Shown piece after piece: positions 23,080 through 42,337 of a DNA stretch of 64,000 nucleotides. Source of the DNA: Pocillopora verrucosa (Eukaryota; Cnidaria; Anthozoa; Scleractinia; Pocilloporidae); NCBI RefSeq assembly GCF_036669915.1, contig NC_089313.1, forward strand, positions 13,628,940 through 13,692,939. Reading direction: 5' to 3'. The position numbers and the translations under genes are program-made. The stretch's first letter is position 1, and each line of letters starts with the position of its first letter. The notes below the pieces were generated by a model. That model was not told the DNA's origin. It saw only the letters and a program-made list of their open reading frames with translations, and did not search any database.

Positions 23080-23804
23080 AAAAAAATTTTAACTGCGTAC
23101 ATTAATCCGTGTATAAACGAGCAAATCATGGTAAAGCGGTATAAACAGAGACTGACTTGTTTCTCTTTAACAAAGTGGATAATTTACTTCCTGCTAAGAA
23201 CTTTACTTCCTGCTAAGAAAAAAAATTCAAAAAAAATTTAAGAAAAAATATCCAAATATGAAGTTCCTGTTATATTTTTTCCCTTACGCTATGGGTTGCT
23301 CTCTTTCTTGTTCCGATTTGATGAGTGAGTGGGCGTGAGTCCAGGAGAGGAAGTTCCAATCAACTTCCCTCCTGTGTTGATATTCGCCAGTGGACAAGAG
23401 AAGGGATTTTTTTCATTAACGGTCTATTGAAAATAAGAATTAAAATTTCAATACAGGATGCGTAATCACCTATCTTTACAATATATCCAGCATTAATTTT
23501 CTCCACGGAAAAGAATGAGCTTTTGCGCAAATCCATGATAAAAGTGTCAGTTTTCGGGTGCAAATCAACCTTCCTCATGATTACAGATATGAATAAAAAA
23601 GAGTTGCCTTGAATTGATCGAACTAAGTTTTTATGATAAATTTACAATTGTTTCTAGCTAGAGCAAAGGGCTAATTTGCACTCTATACGTGCCTAAGTTT
23701 GCGCATGTCGGACAGCATGCTGGGAACAGGGATTTTTAGACTTTTACTGCAGGGTGCGTCAGCCTCGGTACCGCGTTGTAGACGAAACGGAAGCTGACTC
23801 AAAT

Positions 23805-30901
<7,097 letters not shown>

Positions 30902-31247
30902 GGCATAGAATGTGATATTTGAAGAGGTATGTTTTTTTCTAAGTGGTAGGTCTTGTCTGTATGTCTGTTCCTTCAGACCTCTTTGCATTATACAGCCTTT
31001 AATTTGTGTTGGTTTTGTTTGTCAGTATGTATGACATGTATATATGACATGTCTATTGAACTGGATGTCTACTGCTACTGTAGTGGCACTTTTCCTTTTG
31101 ATTAAATTTAATGTATAGCTAGCTCCTTGCACAAGCAATATCAACAATTCCTGTGTTCCACTTTTCTTAGCTTTCTTTTTTGGCAACAGTAAATTTGAAG
31201 TATATGTAGGCCCCTCACTTTATATTCGACCACAGCAAATGCAAGAA

Positions 31248-31250
<3 letters not shown>

Positions 31251-31285
<35 letters not shown>
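31251..31285. repeat. (CAA)n microsatellite
   Basis: About eleven perfect CAA triplets. The glutamine-rich frame they create is not a gene. Confidence 0.95.
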
Positions 31286-31319
31286 GTATAGGTCATCTAA
31301 ACCTCAACCTGAGTCAGTT

Positions 31320-31529
31320 AACCTTTTAACTCCCAGAAGTGATCAATATGAAACTTCTCCTAGTGATGTCCTAACACTATCCAGCAAACGGCTAATGAGA
31401 ATATTCAAACTTATCGGGGAGAAGTTGTTGTCTTGATCTAACGACAACTTCTCATAACTAATTTACAAGGATATGTGTAGCAGCTAGAGGGGAGAATTAC
31501 CAATCAGATCTTAAGAGTAAAAAAGGGTT
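31320..31529. repeat. Miniature TIR repeat, M1
   Basis: Left end AACCTTTTAACTCCCAGAAG, right end close to AAGAGTAAAAAAGGGTT; same family as 27693-27904 in the opposite orientation. Confidence 0.7.
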
Positions 31530-33829
31530 AACTTGTATTTGTTGTAGAGACCTGTCTATCATTAACACCCTCCCCATGTACGTTTTTATTTTCAATTAAA
31601 AAAAAATTGACTCGTTGTAAATTATTGGCAATGGCAAAAAACTTTGTTTAACACACTCGGGCTGGTTGAATCAACAACACACTGAAGACATGTACTGTCT
31701 AGTGTAACTGCCACTGTTGCTTGAATGTGCAGTCTGTGGCTTCAACTTGCCAATACATTGTTTATTGGTATTTCTGAGATACTGTATGCTGCAGTATGAT
31801 ATTTTTCTAACTGTCCCTATTGGCATCCAACCAGGGTCAGTGCTTCACATTTTCTTATTCAAATGATTTCCTTTAAGTCCATGTTTACTTGTAAATGAAA
31901 TTAAAAATTAGTATTTACTTGTAATGCATAGTTTATGGTCATGCCAGGTGTCAAATTAACTTTGAGTTCAAACATTTTTTTTTTTTTTCTTGTTTTTAGG
32001 AAGACTTCTATAAATCAACCTGTACAACAACCTAAGAAGTGAAAACTGTGAAATTTTATTGTAAAATTTATACATGTAGTTTTTCATGAAGATTAGAAGG
32101 TGTGTGACATGGAGTATGTTCACAATCACTCCTTTGTCAGAAACTTTGCATTCATATCTCTGTAATATATTAACAGTGATTTTTTTTGCCTAATTTTGTA
32201 GTATCATGTAAAGATGATTATTGCCTTCCTTTTGCTCTAGCATGGCTTGCAAGCTGGGTTCCTTAGTTTCATTCAATCCTTGTTTGGTGGCCCTTGAGAA
32301 ACTTGAGAGAGGGAACAACTTAGGGTTTTTTCGGGAGTGAATGAAAACAAACCCACCTTTGTTTATGTACTGTCCAGTCTATGCTTAAATTGTTGTGGTA
32401 TTTATGAGCTTTATTACCTTTTCGTTGTGGGTACAATTTAAACGTCTCAATTTAATCAACACTGTTCATCTGATTTGTGTCTGAATTGTTTGCATTCAGT
32501 GTACTATCTAAAGGTTAATTCAAACTAAAGTGTATTGGTAATGAGGACCAGGAAAGCGACAGACACTAAACAACAATTGCATTAAAATTATCATTTTAGG
32601 GGAACTTTTTTTGTCCTTATTGGTTATGTTGAATTTTTTAGATGACTGACTTGCAATATTATTTAAAGTGTAATAATCTCATTTTGTTTGTGTTGTTGTT
32701 CTTTTTCCATCTAGTATCTTTCTGGTTCATGTTGCGGACAGCAACTTAAGATTGAATCTCTAAAAACCTTGTGTACATGTACCAGAAATCATAATCATAT
32801 GGGGGTTAAAATTAACTTTCATCCCAGAACAAAACTTTTTTTTTTTTTTTTAAGAGAAACTCCCCATAATATTTTGGTTCTTTTTCATGACTTCTCTAGA
32901 TCTCAATGGAATAATTGTTACAAAGCCTGCCTTTGTTTCGACATGTTTTTTCTAAAGTTGTTACTGTAGCTCTGTGCCTTGTCAATCAAGGGTTAATCTG
33001 CCAATTCCTGTCCCTTTTTTTTCGCAAACTATCGGTTTAATGGGACTCAATTGATTCTGATCCCAAAGGTTGAGCTGCACATGTTAATAATCATAGTAAA
33101 TTTAAACTAAACTAGTAGTAATATGAAGTAGATGTTAAAGATCTTTAATTATGTAGTATTCAAAGTACAGTAGTTATTGATAACAGACTTCTGGCGATAG
33201 ATAATAAATTCAGTGATGTGATTATTTAATTGTTGCTCATAAAAGTAATGAGTATTTGTATGTGCACATGCGACTGAATTTTGTGTTGCTGTGTATTACT
33301 TGACAGGTTTACATTGGCCATAACGCGCGCGATTATAAATCATAAGTCTGTGTACGCTGGTGCGGACCTGCAGAATCTTTTAAAAAATTTTTCACTCGAT
33401 CATTACCGACTGGAAGTATGTGTAGTGTACTCAACCGAAGTAATCGGAGGCGCGGTTTAATCAAACACCTGAGACTGAGTAATATGTTTAAGATGTTGGT
33501 TGGAAACGAATTATTTACGGCACACAAAACAATCATTTTTGTATGATGACCCTTTTCCTTTCATTTCGTTCACTTCTTGGAAATCGTTATATCGCCAGGT
33601 GGCCATTTGAATAAAAACCACTCCGCGCAAAGGGAGTGAGGTGTGCTGAGAGAATATTAGCACTGTTTATACACTCTTTAGGGAACTGAGCACAGTAGGC
33701 TAAATTGTTATGCTTTTGTGTAAACATGTCTTCGCTAGCAGCTCATTTTACGATGACTGCAAACCTGCAAACGAAAACTACGGGCATAAAAGAGGTCTCT
33801 TTTACCGTTACCGTATGCTCATCTGGTCA

Positions 33830-34640
33830 GATTATTTTTCTTTCTCTGTCTACGTTACATAGTTTTATTTCAAGACACCGTGCCATCGATCCTGCTGGAA
33901 AGTGCCGACGCGAAGCTTTTTGCGAGAGCCTCTTCTTAAGCTCGATACGCACATGCGATGTCTTTAATTAAACATTGTGTCACCGAGAAATGGAGATGAA
34001 GTTGAACGGCACTACTGCGATTTCTTTGAAGGGTCTCCCTTTATTGTCGTTTTCATGTTGTTAAATTGTTGAAACTTACAGAATTGCCAATGCTTTGCCT
34101 TACTTTTAAAACCCGCGCCAAAGGCAATCAGTTGTAAAAATGGCGACTCGTCATTTGCGTTTCTCTGCTCTTTTTTCAGGTCGCCAGTGGCTTTTGCGAT
34201 TTATTTAAGACACTCGAATGATCTCTAAGTGGAGAAAGAAATTATGACCAAGTCAAAATGTAAACTCGTAAAGGGGACGGTGACGTTGAAAAGACTCTGG
34301 AATTTATTTTTGGTTGGTCTCATTCTTGATGAATCTAAGAGTAGTCATTATCCTTCGTCTACCTCTGTCAGATCTGATGCGACCATCACTGGATCATCTG
34401 AAGCATGTTGAGCTGGAAAAATGTTGTGGTAGAATTTCTAATATTGTTGGTGTAATTACCCTCGAGAGCAATTTTCAGTGGAGTGTCGGAAAGTAATTCT
34501 GGAGTGCTTGGATTTGCTTTACTTCGCTCTGTGATTTTGGTCTCAAACCTCAACCACCATCTCAACCAATCAAAACTGACATAAATCCTAGCTTGATTTA
34601 TAGCGTTTCTCGGGCTTAACCCTTTAGATCCTATGAGTGA
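33830..34640 (+). repeat. Segmental duplicate of 63160-64000
   Basis: Colinear with the last 840 bases of the window in the same orientation. Shared blocks include CTCTGTCTACGTTA, GGAAAGTGCCGACGCGAA, GATCTGATGCGACCA and GGTTTTGGTCTCAAACCTCA-like strings. In this copy it lies just 3' of gene A. Confidence 0.85.
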
Positions 34641-34825
34641 CCGAAGCAGAATTTCTCGCTACAATATCAATACACAATCAAGCAGACAAGTGAGGAGAAT
34701 AAGAAGAAAACTCAATTAGGGGACTTCAAGTTGATGCAATACCAAATTCTCCAAATTGAAGCCATGAGTGTTTTATGGCAGACAGTAGGGAGAACTATTA
34801 ATGAGATCTTGGGAGTTAAAGGGTT
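34618..34825. repeat. Miniature TIR repeat, M1 (in left arm)
   Basis: AACCCTTTAGATCCTATGAG at the left end and GGGAGTTAAAGGGTT at the right; counterpart of 47965-48168 in the right arm. Confidence 0.8.
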
Positions 34826-35820
34826 GAAGCAGTTCTCCTGGTCTTACTTTTGAGTTCTCGTTGTTCAATGATGATAACCATTGTTCTGAATGGCTTAAGT
34901 GATTACTTTGGTTTTGTTTGTTGACACTCAATCGGAGAGCACTCTAAGTGAGAGACCGACTTCACTGACGCCTAATTTCCCCTATCTTCCTTTGGCTGCG
35001 CGAAAAATCCACCCCATAGGGTATGGGCTCAATATCAGGTGACTCACTCGAGAGTTCGCTGTATCGGAATTACTACAAAGTCTAAACAGTAGATTGGTTC
35101 CAACAGTCTTTTATTTAAGCATGATTACATGGGTTTTCAGAAGCGGTAAATCTAATTTTGGTGTTACAGTACTTAGTACAACTGTTGGCTTTTGAGGAAG
35201 AGTTTTAATTTTTTTTTTGTTTCCTATAAATGCGATTAAAATAACTTGACGAAGTGCAATATAAACTCGTGAACTTCGCTTGTTGCTTTAAGGTTAGGTA
35301 CTTAGAGTAAAGTAGTTTTTCTTGGTCGGGATCGTTGGAGCACCGTTTGACTTTAATCCCGAGTTAGCCATAAAACAACACGTTATGTTGTCATTGCGGT
35401 AAAAAAATCTGGACCAGAACTAAGCATGCTTCGAGCAGTCCAATCCTTAAAAGTTGTCTCTTTCGCTAGCGCCACGGGCCTCACCTGATCCTTTTTCACC
35501 AGCTAGCACAATGACGAACTCTAATTTCCTTCGTTGCATAAGGAACCGCTTAAATATTTCTTAAACAAGAGTTTCTATTTACACCTCTTTCCCTTGAGGT
35601 ACCAGTAGTTAATAAGTTCCCGGGCTCTAAATCAATTCACTAAGATTACGATTCAAAGACTGAATTGATGCACAGTAACTATGAAATGAGTAAATGGAGA
35701 AAATTTTTTTCGGATACGCCGTTTTTATAGCGTTTCTTCAGATATTATAGTAATGTTTGAGAATTTGCAATTTTCTCAATTGATGAATTTCTTCATTTCC
35801 ACCTGTCTTTCTGACGATAG

Positions 35821-38249
35821 TTAAAAATTGTTTGGAGGGGGTTCAAACAATTCCATCCCCTCTATCTCGTTCACATTGGCAGCCAACTTTTTGTTGTAGG
35901 TGTTCACTTCATTGTGGATTTTTTTCAAACAATCCCACCAAAAATACGAAAGATGTGGATTAAAAATATTACAATTGAACTTTTTCCAAAAAAGCATTAC
36001 AAACTGATTAGCTGCTGGCGAGAGTTCCTTGCCACTCTTTCGGTATCGCAGTAGAAGGTGAGTCACGAACTCTGGGTCGTCGGTTGTTCCGAAGTCTAAC
36101 AATCCTTCTCTGTCATTCTTTGGTAGACGGGAACGGCGGATCACTCGCATCGCGTCAAACATCCTCGACAGGTACTTGCTCATTTTCATCAAGCACTTCG
36201 CCACGGAAATGTTTCTACAGTGTTTGTACTCCTTATTCACCTCTCCCCAGTTTTCAATCATGGACACCCACAGGTCGTAAGTTGATAGCGGCGTGTAATA
36301 TTGACACGTGGGAATTGCTTTCATCTGAAGACCCTGTACCACATGTCGAATGGCGCCTCGGGTGTGATATGCCTGTGCAGCGTAGAGAAGAGCCTTGGCG
36401 AGGTAATCTGCGAAACAGAAACAGCGTAGTTGAACATAACTGTCAATTCAAGCCAACATGTATATGATACCAAATCCTTAGGGTTCTTTTTTTTTTTTCG
36501 GAAATTGTGACGGTTATGATTCACTAGGAAAAGGACTTCGAGTTGTCCAAATCAGACGTCCGATTTTGTTAATCACTCGTATGATTACATTCCGAATTGG
36601 GCTTCACTCGGTCCCTTTACCATTATAAACAGTTCTATAAATCTCTAGTCCGTCTAATATCTAATTACCTATTGATTGTATTTGGTAACCTCCTGTTTTC
36701 CCCTGTGACATACTTTGCAGGTACTCCTGGTACTTCTCATTGTGGGCTAATCTGAACTCAGCCAGTGGCTGCTTCTTCATTTTTCTCAAGGCCACCTGCT
36801 TGTTCATTTTTCCAAATTCTCTAAGCCAACCGAGCAACTCTTTCTTCGCCTCTTTATCTTTTATTTTTCCAATAGCTCCATTCTTCATCACCTTAAAGGA
36901 ACCTTCGTTGTACTTGAAGACCTTGTAATAAGCACTGGCCAGTTCTTGCATTTTGTACCTCCCCATTTGCTCAAATTTGCGAAGACCGGAAGTAAATGAG
37001 GGGGGAAGGTTGGGAAACATTGAGGGCATGGCAAACTCCAGAGTGTAGGCGTAAACATTTGTGTCGAATACAAGCTCCGATGGTAACTTAAAGGTTGTTT
37101 GAAAATAACTATTAAATTTCTGAGTGACGGTTCCAGAATCTTTTCCAATAAGCCCGACGTCGTAGTCTGATTTGTAAGTGGCGCTGCCATATGGTTTAGG
37201 AAAACACACTCCACCCTCGGGAATCTTCCAACTTTGTGGAATGCCGGTGTAATTGTCTCTCTTTTCCTTGCAAGCTGTTAACTTCTTCCCACTTACAAGC
37301 CAAAGAATGTGAGTAACTAAAAGATACCTAGCGGCTGTAATTTTAAGGAGTTTGTAGTTCTGATTTTTTGTCACTTTTTGTAAAAGTTCCCAAGGTGATA
37401 TGCCACGGTTTTTGTTAAATTTCAGAAAAAATTCCTCCGCCTTCTTTGCTAACGACTTGAAACTCTCGGTTCCAAGACGACCCTCAAAGGAAGGTTGTTC
37501 CGTCCACATGTCAGCTACGGGGTGTTTCTTGAAGCCATAGTTTTTTATAATTTCATCCATCCAGGTGATATCGTCTGTGGTAACTTTAGGGTCTTCCAAT
37601 CTATAACAAAGAAAAATGTCTTGTTGTAATAAAAAGAACGAAAAAGATAGTAACTTAAACCTCAGTAATGAAAGCAGACAAATGTTTTTTCTCTGTCGGG
37701 AACGTGGAAAATATCTGAGTACCATAAGGAATCAAAGCTTGTGCACCGGATTTTGCCGAAGTTTTATATGTCATTACCCTTAAACTGAGCTATAGAAATA
37801 TCATGTTTGATAGGTAAACTTCATAATAATCACTGTTTCAAATCAAGTCACGATACTTCAGTTTGACCATGGTAATTGTGATAGCGATCGATGCAAAATG
37901 TAGGCAATACAAAATACGACAAGGTAATTGTCCGATGGATTTGCAGGTGCTACGCTCCTGGTATATGCGATAAGTCGTATACCTTTCAGTAGCGCTTCTT
38001 CCTTGGAGAGGCTCAATTTCGTCGTTTTCCTGCGAATCAATCTGCTGCAGTTCGACAGAATCTACGTCGAAAATGGAGACTGGAAAGACCTCACTGTCAC
38101 AAACCTGTCATACAGTATTGTACACATTAAATAAAACTCCTTTATGTGTCTTAGCTCTTTACACCCTAACGTCAGTAAATTTATTCTCCATTCTGTTCTT
38201 GCTATGACGCCGACAAGGAGAATTTGTAGAGGTAATCACATGATTTCGA

Positions 38250-38282
<33 letters not shown>

Positions 38283-40001
38283 CTTTTAATTTGTGGTCTT
38301 TGAAAAAATTAACAAGTGCTTGTTTATTCCAAATTGCACGTGAAAAATCATGTGATTAAGGGAATAACATGACTTTTTGAGGGAATATTGTTTATTTGCG
38401 CCCGCGTAGTGTCATTTGCGGCCCGAGCGCGTAGCGCTCGGGCCGCAAATGACACTACGCGGGCGCAAATAAACAATATTCCCTCAAAAAGTCATGTCAT
38501 TATCATTATTATCAATAAACAAGGCCAAATGATATCAAGAATGCGAGTTTTAATAATACAAGCTAATTGAATGACGAATTCAAAGTCACTTCAAATCATC
38601 ATGTAAGTGTTCGCAAGAACCAATCAGCTGTAGGGCTGATAATGCATTAGCAGCCCGCTGTCAGTCTTTTGCGGCCCGCTGAGCGTGTGTTTTGAAGAGG
38701 CCAATTTTCTATTTGGCCGCGTATATTGATAATAATAAGTGTAAATTATATACATGGATAAATACGAGATGGCTTATCATAATTAAACATAAGCAAAGCG
38801 CGCATCAAGTGCAAAAATAATTTATTAAAATTGTGCGTTCGGTCAAAACAACCGCGTACGATCAAAACAATAATATATTATGCAATGATATCTTCACATC
38901 TTTAAGGTGCAAAAAAGTTCAAGGAATTGTTCAATCTGTGTCCGAATCACTTTCGATCAAATGGAATCGTCGTTTCCGAGGTTTAACCATGTTTGTTTTT
39001 AATTTCGGCGTTGGATCGCTCGAGCAAAGTGTTAAGCTGGGTCAGCTCGTAATTTTCGATTTCCTCAGCAATTCTCTTCTCTAAACACCACTTTTTCCAA
39101 ACCGACAACCAAAAAGCAGTGCTTTTTACAGTGTTTTCGTTGTTTAAGCTGTTTTTCAGCTCCGGTGGCAAAAGAAAGCTTCCTTAAAACGCCGGCCATT
39201 GTTTCGCTCGCAAATTTTCAAATTTTCAAATTTTCAAATTTTCAAATTTTCAAATTTTGTTGCGACGTCCAAGGCTCGCATTTGATTGGCCATCTGTGAG
39301 TTTCTTTGATTATCGACCAATCAGAATGTCTTATTTGTTTCTTTCTTTGCACTGAATTAACCCTCTTCTGCACTGAATTAACTCGCTTCTGCAAATGAAT
39401 TACCTGAAAACTGCAATTATCTTGTCCAATCAGAACTGAGTAACTTTTCCATGTATATTATTGAAAATAATATACAATTTTTACTGTATGGCGTCTAGCT
39501 CAGAGTCTTGGAGAGGGTGTGAATGTTAGCTTCAGCCGTTGGCGTTGAGATCTTCAAAGTGTGCGAATTCTGAGGGTGTGAATAGGGGGGGGGAGGGGGA
39601 CAAATGCTCTTCTTTCTTAATTCAAATATCGATAATGTTGGATCATGTCGGTTAGTAGTTGCTTGTCGCTAATTGGTTATCATTTATTTATTCATTTGTT
39701 TTGTGGAACCTGAGACACTGAATACGGTATTTCGGTCCAGAATCATTTCGAAAGCGTGTTACTGTTTGAGGGAATTTCCCAAACGTTTTAAGGAGAAGAT
39801 CTTAGATACATCTAGCTTTGCCTTAACGTTCTAAGCTCGTAAAACACAGTCAGTGATTATTGCGCATATCCTCCAAATATAAAATTTATAAAATTCAAAA
39901 TTAATTTCTTTGAGAAAACCAATCATTCAACTTTGTTTGTCATTACTCACCACATGTCCTTGCACCAACATGAAAACCAGGATACTCAAAGTGGACATCA
40001 T
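35821..40001 (-). CDS. Secreted nucleotidyltransferase-like protein, copy A (563 aa)
   Basis: Exons 40001-39951, 38104-37983, 37600-36669 and 36407-35821; all introns GT-AG with frame kept. Exon 1 codes a signal peptide (MMSTLSILVFMLVQGHV); exon 2 codes a short acidic segment (19-57). Exon 3 (58-368) has the block PYGSATYKSDYDVGL (194-208). Its GS followed by D203-x-D205 matches the metal-binding signature of the polymerase-beta nucleotidyltransferase fold; a VFD at 235-237 could be the third carboxylate. Exon 4 is helical and hydrophilic (369-563), with a YYTPLSTYDLW stretch. A sequon N174-Y-T fits secretion. I recognise no named family; the enzyme call is inference and the substrate unknown. 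Gene B is the mirror image, and copies C and D lie further right. The first ~40 codons of the open frame upstream of exon 3 are intron. Confidence 0.75.
38234..38357. mobile_element. Foldback miniature element, AATCACATGATT ends
   Basis: Both ends are long inverted repeats starting AATCACATGATT and containing GTGCAATTTGGAATAAA; no coding capacity. It lies in intron 1 of gene A. Relatives lie at 43583-43747 and 44470-44595 in the other arm. Confidence 0.8.
38368..38496. repeat. Perfect 129-bp inverted repeat (63-bp stem, 3-nt loop)
   Basis: From CATGACTTTTTGAGGGAATA to its exact reverse complement, with GCGCCCGCGTAGTGTC in the stem and a central GTA loop. All 63 pairs match when read by eye. 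It is absent from the right arm of the palindrome. Confidence 0.95.
38746..39461 (-). mobile_element. Crypton-like miniature element in gene A intron 1
   Basis: Bounded by TATACATGG-type inverted ends. The minus strand codes a 62-residue frame (39171-38983) containing NTVKSTAFWLSVWKKWCLEK and LNTLLERSNAEIKNKHG, the N-terminal pattern I associate with Crypton-derived (KIAA1958/DUF3504-like) proteins. A preceding ATG frame (MAGVLRKLSFATGAEKQ) is shifted by one base, so the coding part is broken. No recombinase core is present. Confidence 0.6.
39211..39258. repeat. CAAATTTT tandem repeat
   Basis: About six units of CAAATTTT here, against two or fewer in the matching places of the right arm (about 43088-43108 and 43961). 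Confidence 0.9.
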
Positions 40002-42337
40002 TTTAACACATCTGAAAATTCTAAAGCAAAACGATAAATGATAAATGATACGTTAGAGTTTATTTGGGACTACCAATTAATCCTTGAGTTTTACCTGAGG
40101 TGAGGGGTAGGGGGAAAGGGGAGGGTACGGCTACACAAAGGCTACACCTAGTTCTTTCCTATAACCCCTTCTCTAGCTGAGCAATCCAGCACTTCTCTGT
40201 TCACAAACATGATTGAATGGAGAAGGGGAATGCTCAGCCCCATTTAGTTGTAATTTATCCTAACCTCGAGCTCTGCAAATGAAATTAAATTTGTTAGTCC
40301 TGCAATCAGTAGAGTATGAACGGGGTTCAATCAGTTCCTGAAGAGCACTTCTAGTAAATTCCTGCACAGCCCCATACTACATTATGCTTTCAGTTCTTGG
40401 ATAGAGAAAACAATGACAAAAACAATACATTGCCATTGGGAAAACAGATTTGTTTTACGGGGCTGTGCGGAAATTTTGCTGCACTTCCTTCTGATAGCTT
40501 TGTTAACAGCATGTTTCCAGTGAAGGTTAAGTCCGATCAAGCAGATTCAGCTTCTTAGACCTCATCTTACTGATACAAGCTTCTGTCGATCGGTTGACAT
40601 TAAATTATTGTTACAAGAACCCACCTGACACTCCGAATATTCCTATTGGATCACTCTATATGAACCCAGATTTGAATGCTTTCCTAACTTATAAGTTAAC
40701 CTTGGAGCGGAAGGCAGTATTGGCCGCTGAAATCTCCCTCCTCAAATGAGATCGAAACAAGGCAGCAACAACCTTTAATTCGGCGCACTTTATCGGAAGC
40801 CGTTAAAAACGTTGATTGAGCTCGCGCCACCGATATTTGAAATAGGGTGGTTACCAAGCGCTTGACATCGATCGCGTTTCTCTTGCGAGCTAGCTCAACA
40901 GATTCTAACATTTAACGACTATTTTGGAACTGCTCAAACCTCCAGATAAGTCTTTCGCTTCCAAAGTTATTAACTTTGGTGTTGTGAATGTTCACACGAA
41001 AATTTAATGTAATTAATCGCAGCTACGACATCTTATTTTGTTTTCCCAGGGAATCGTTAATTTACCTCATTACCAGAAATCAGAGGCATATTACTTCACG
41101 AATTGCGCACGTCAATCAAAAAGCACTGAAGAAATGGCTTCCCGGTTTTACAAAGAAATGTATGGAAGCAAATGCAAAATATCGTATTGTGGTTATTTAA
41201 AGAAATCCAATTCTAGGTGCCGACCTCTCACTGATAATATGCAATTGAATTCTGAGGCAAAGGTTTATTAATAATATGCAATTGAATTCCGAGGCAAAGG
41301 TTTATTGTCGTATGATGTCGTAACCGCGATTAATTACATTAAATTTTCGTGTGAACATTCACAACACCAAAATTAATAACTTTGGAAGCGAAAGACTTAT
41401 CTGGAGGTTTGAGCAGTTCCAAAATAGTCGTTAAATGTTAGAATCTGTTGAGCTAGCTCGCAAGAGAAACGCGATCGATGTCAAGCGCTTGGTAACCACC
41501 CTATTTCAAATATCGGTGGCGCGAGCTCAATCAACGTTTTTAACGGCTTCCGATAAAGTGCGCCGAATTAAAGGTTGTTGCTGCCTTGTTTCGATCTCAT
41601 TTGAGGAGGGAGATTTCAGCGGCCAATACTGCCTTCCGCTCCAAGGTTAACTTATAAGTGAGGAAAGCATTCAAATCTGGGTTCATATAGAGTGATCCAA
41701 TAGGAATATTCGGAGTGTCAGGTGGGTTCTTGTAACAATAATTTAATGTCAACCGTTCGACAGAAGCTTGTATCAGTAAGATGAGGTCTAAGAAGCTGAA
41801 TCTGCTTGATCGGACTTAACCTTCACTGGAAACATGCTGTTAACAAAGCTGTCAGAAGGAAGTGCAGCAAAATTTCCGCACAGCCCCGTAAAACAAATCT
41901 GTTTTCCCAATGGCAATGTATTGTTTTTGTCATTGTTTTCTCTATCCAAGAACTGAAAGCATAATGTAGCATGGGGCTGTGCAGGAATTTACCAGAAGTG
42001 CTCTTCAGGAACTGATTGAACCCTGTTCATACTCTACTGATTGCAGGACTAACAAATTTAATTTCATTTGCAGAGCTGGAGGTTAGGATAAATTATAACT
42101 GAATGGGGCTGAGCATTCCCCTTCTCCATTCAATCATGTTTGTGAACAGAGAAGTGCTGGATTACTCAGCTAGAGAAGGGGTTATAGGAAAGAACTAGGT
42201 GTAGCCTTTGTGTAGCCGTACCCTCCCCCTACCCCTCACCTCAGGTAAAACTCAAGGATTAATTGGTAGTCCCAAACAAACTCTAACGTATCATTTATCA
42301 TTTATCGTTTTGCTTTAGAATTTTCAGATGTGTTAAA
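40002..42337. promoter_or_regulatory. Shared head-to-head 5' region of genes A and B
   Basis: The two genes start at 40001 (minus) and 42338 (plus) and are transcribed outward, so their promoters must lie in this mirrored interval. Both sides carry an identical 71-codon frame (40911-40696 minus; 41435-41650 plus, starting MLESVELARKRN) about 0.7-0.9 kb upstream of the start codons. No core promoter element was fixed by eye. Confidence 0.4.
41033..41312. other. Central spacer of the inverted repeat
   Basis: A non-palindromic stretch of about 280 bases between the arms. It contains a tandem pair of 37-bp units (41234-41270 and 41271-41307), each reading ATAATATGCAATTGAATTC at the start, with one difference. 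Confidence 0.8.

Larger units (their letters stand above)
18571..23804. other. Intergenic between GPCR array and ERK gene
   Basis: No intact gene. It holds a decayed GIY-YIG retroelement tail (19440-20100), poly-C/poly-G low-complexity patches (about 21525-21570 and 22115-22135), an M2 miniature repeat (22884-23079) and a short direct duplication of TTTACTTCCTGCTAAGAA at about 23183-23220. The last ~100 bases form the 5' leader of the ERK gene. Confidence 0.5.
30902..33829. other. ERK 3' flank and intergenic
   Basis: Probably holds the ERK 3' UTR, whose end I cannot fix. It contains a CAA microsatellite and an M1 copy. Donor-like GTATGT after 30920 and acceptor-like TTTTTAG before 32001 could mark a 3'-UTR intron, but this is only a possibility. 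No other gene seen. Confidence 0.45.
34190..41032. repeat. Left arm of ~14.4-kb inverted repeat
   Basis: Reverse-complementary to 41313-48600 over its whole length, including all four exons of gene A against gene B. Divergence by eye is a few percent outside indels. Large differences: an extra 129-bp hairpin plus ~250 bp in this arm, and a doubled Crypton-like unit in the other arm. Confidence 0.93.

Noticed and set aside
31239-31436. Glutamine-rich 65-codon frame
   Set aside because: Made by a CAA microsatellite running into an M1 repeat.
36661-37725. 354-codon frame taken as a whole gene
   Set aside because: The first ~40 codons precede a TTATAG acceptor and are intron; the true exon 3 is 37600-36669, and the apparent stop lies just past a GTAATT donor.
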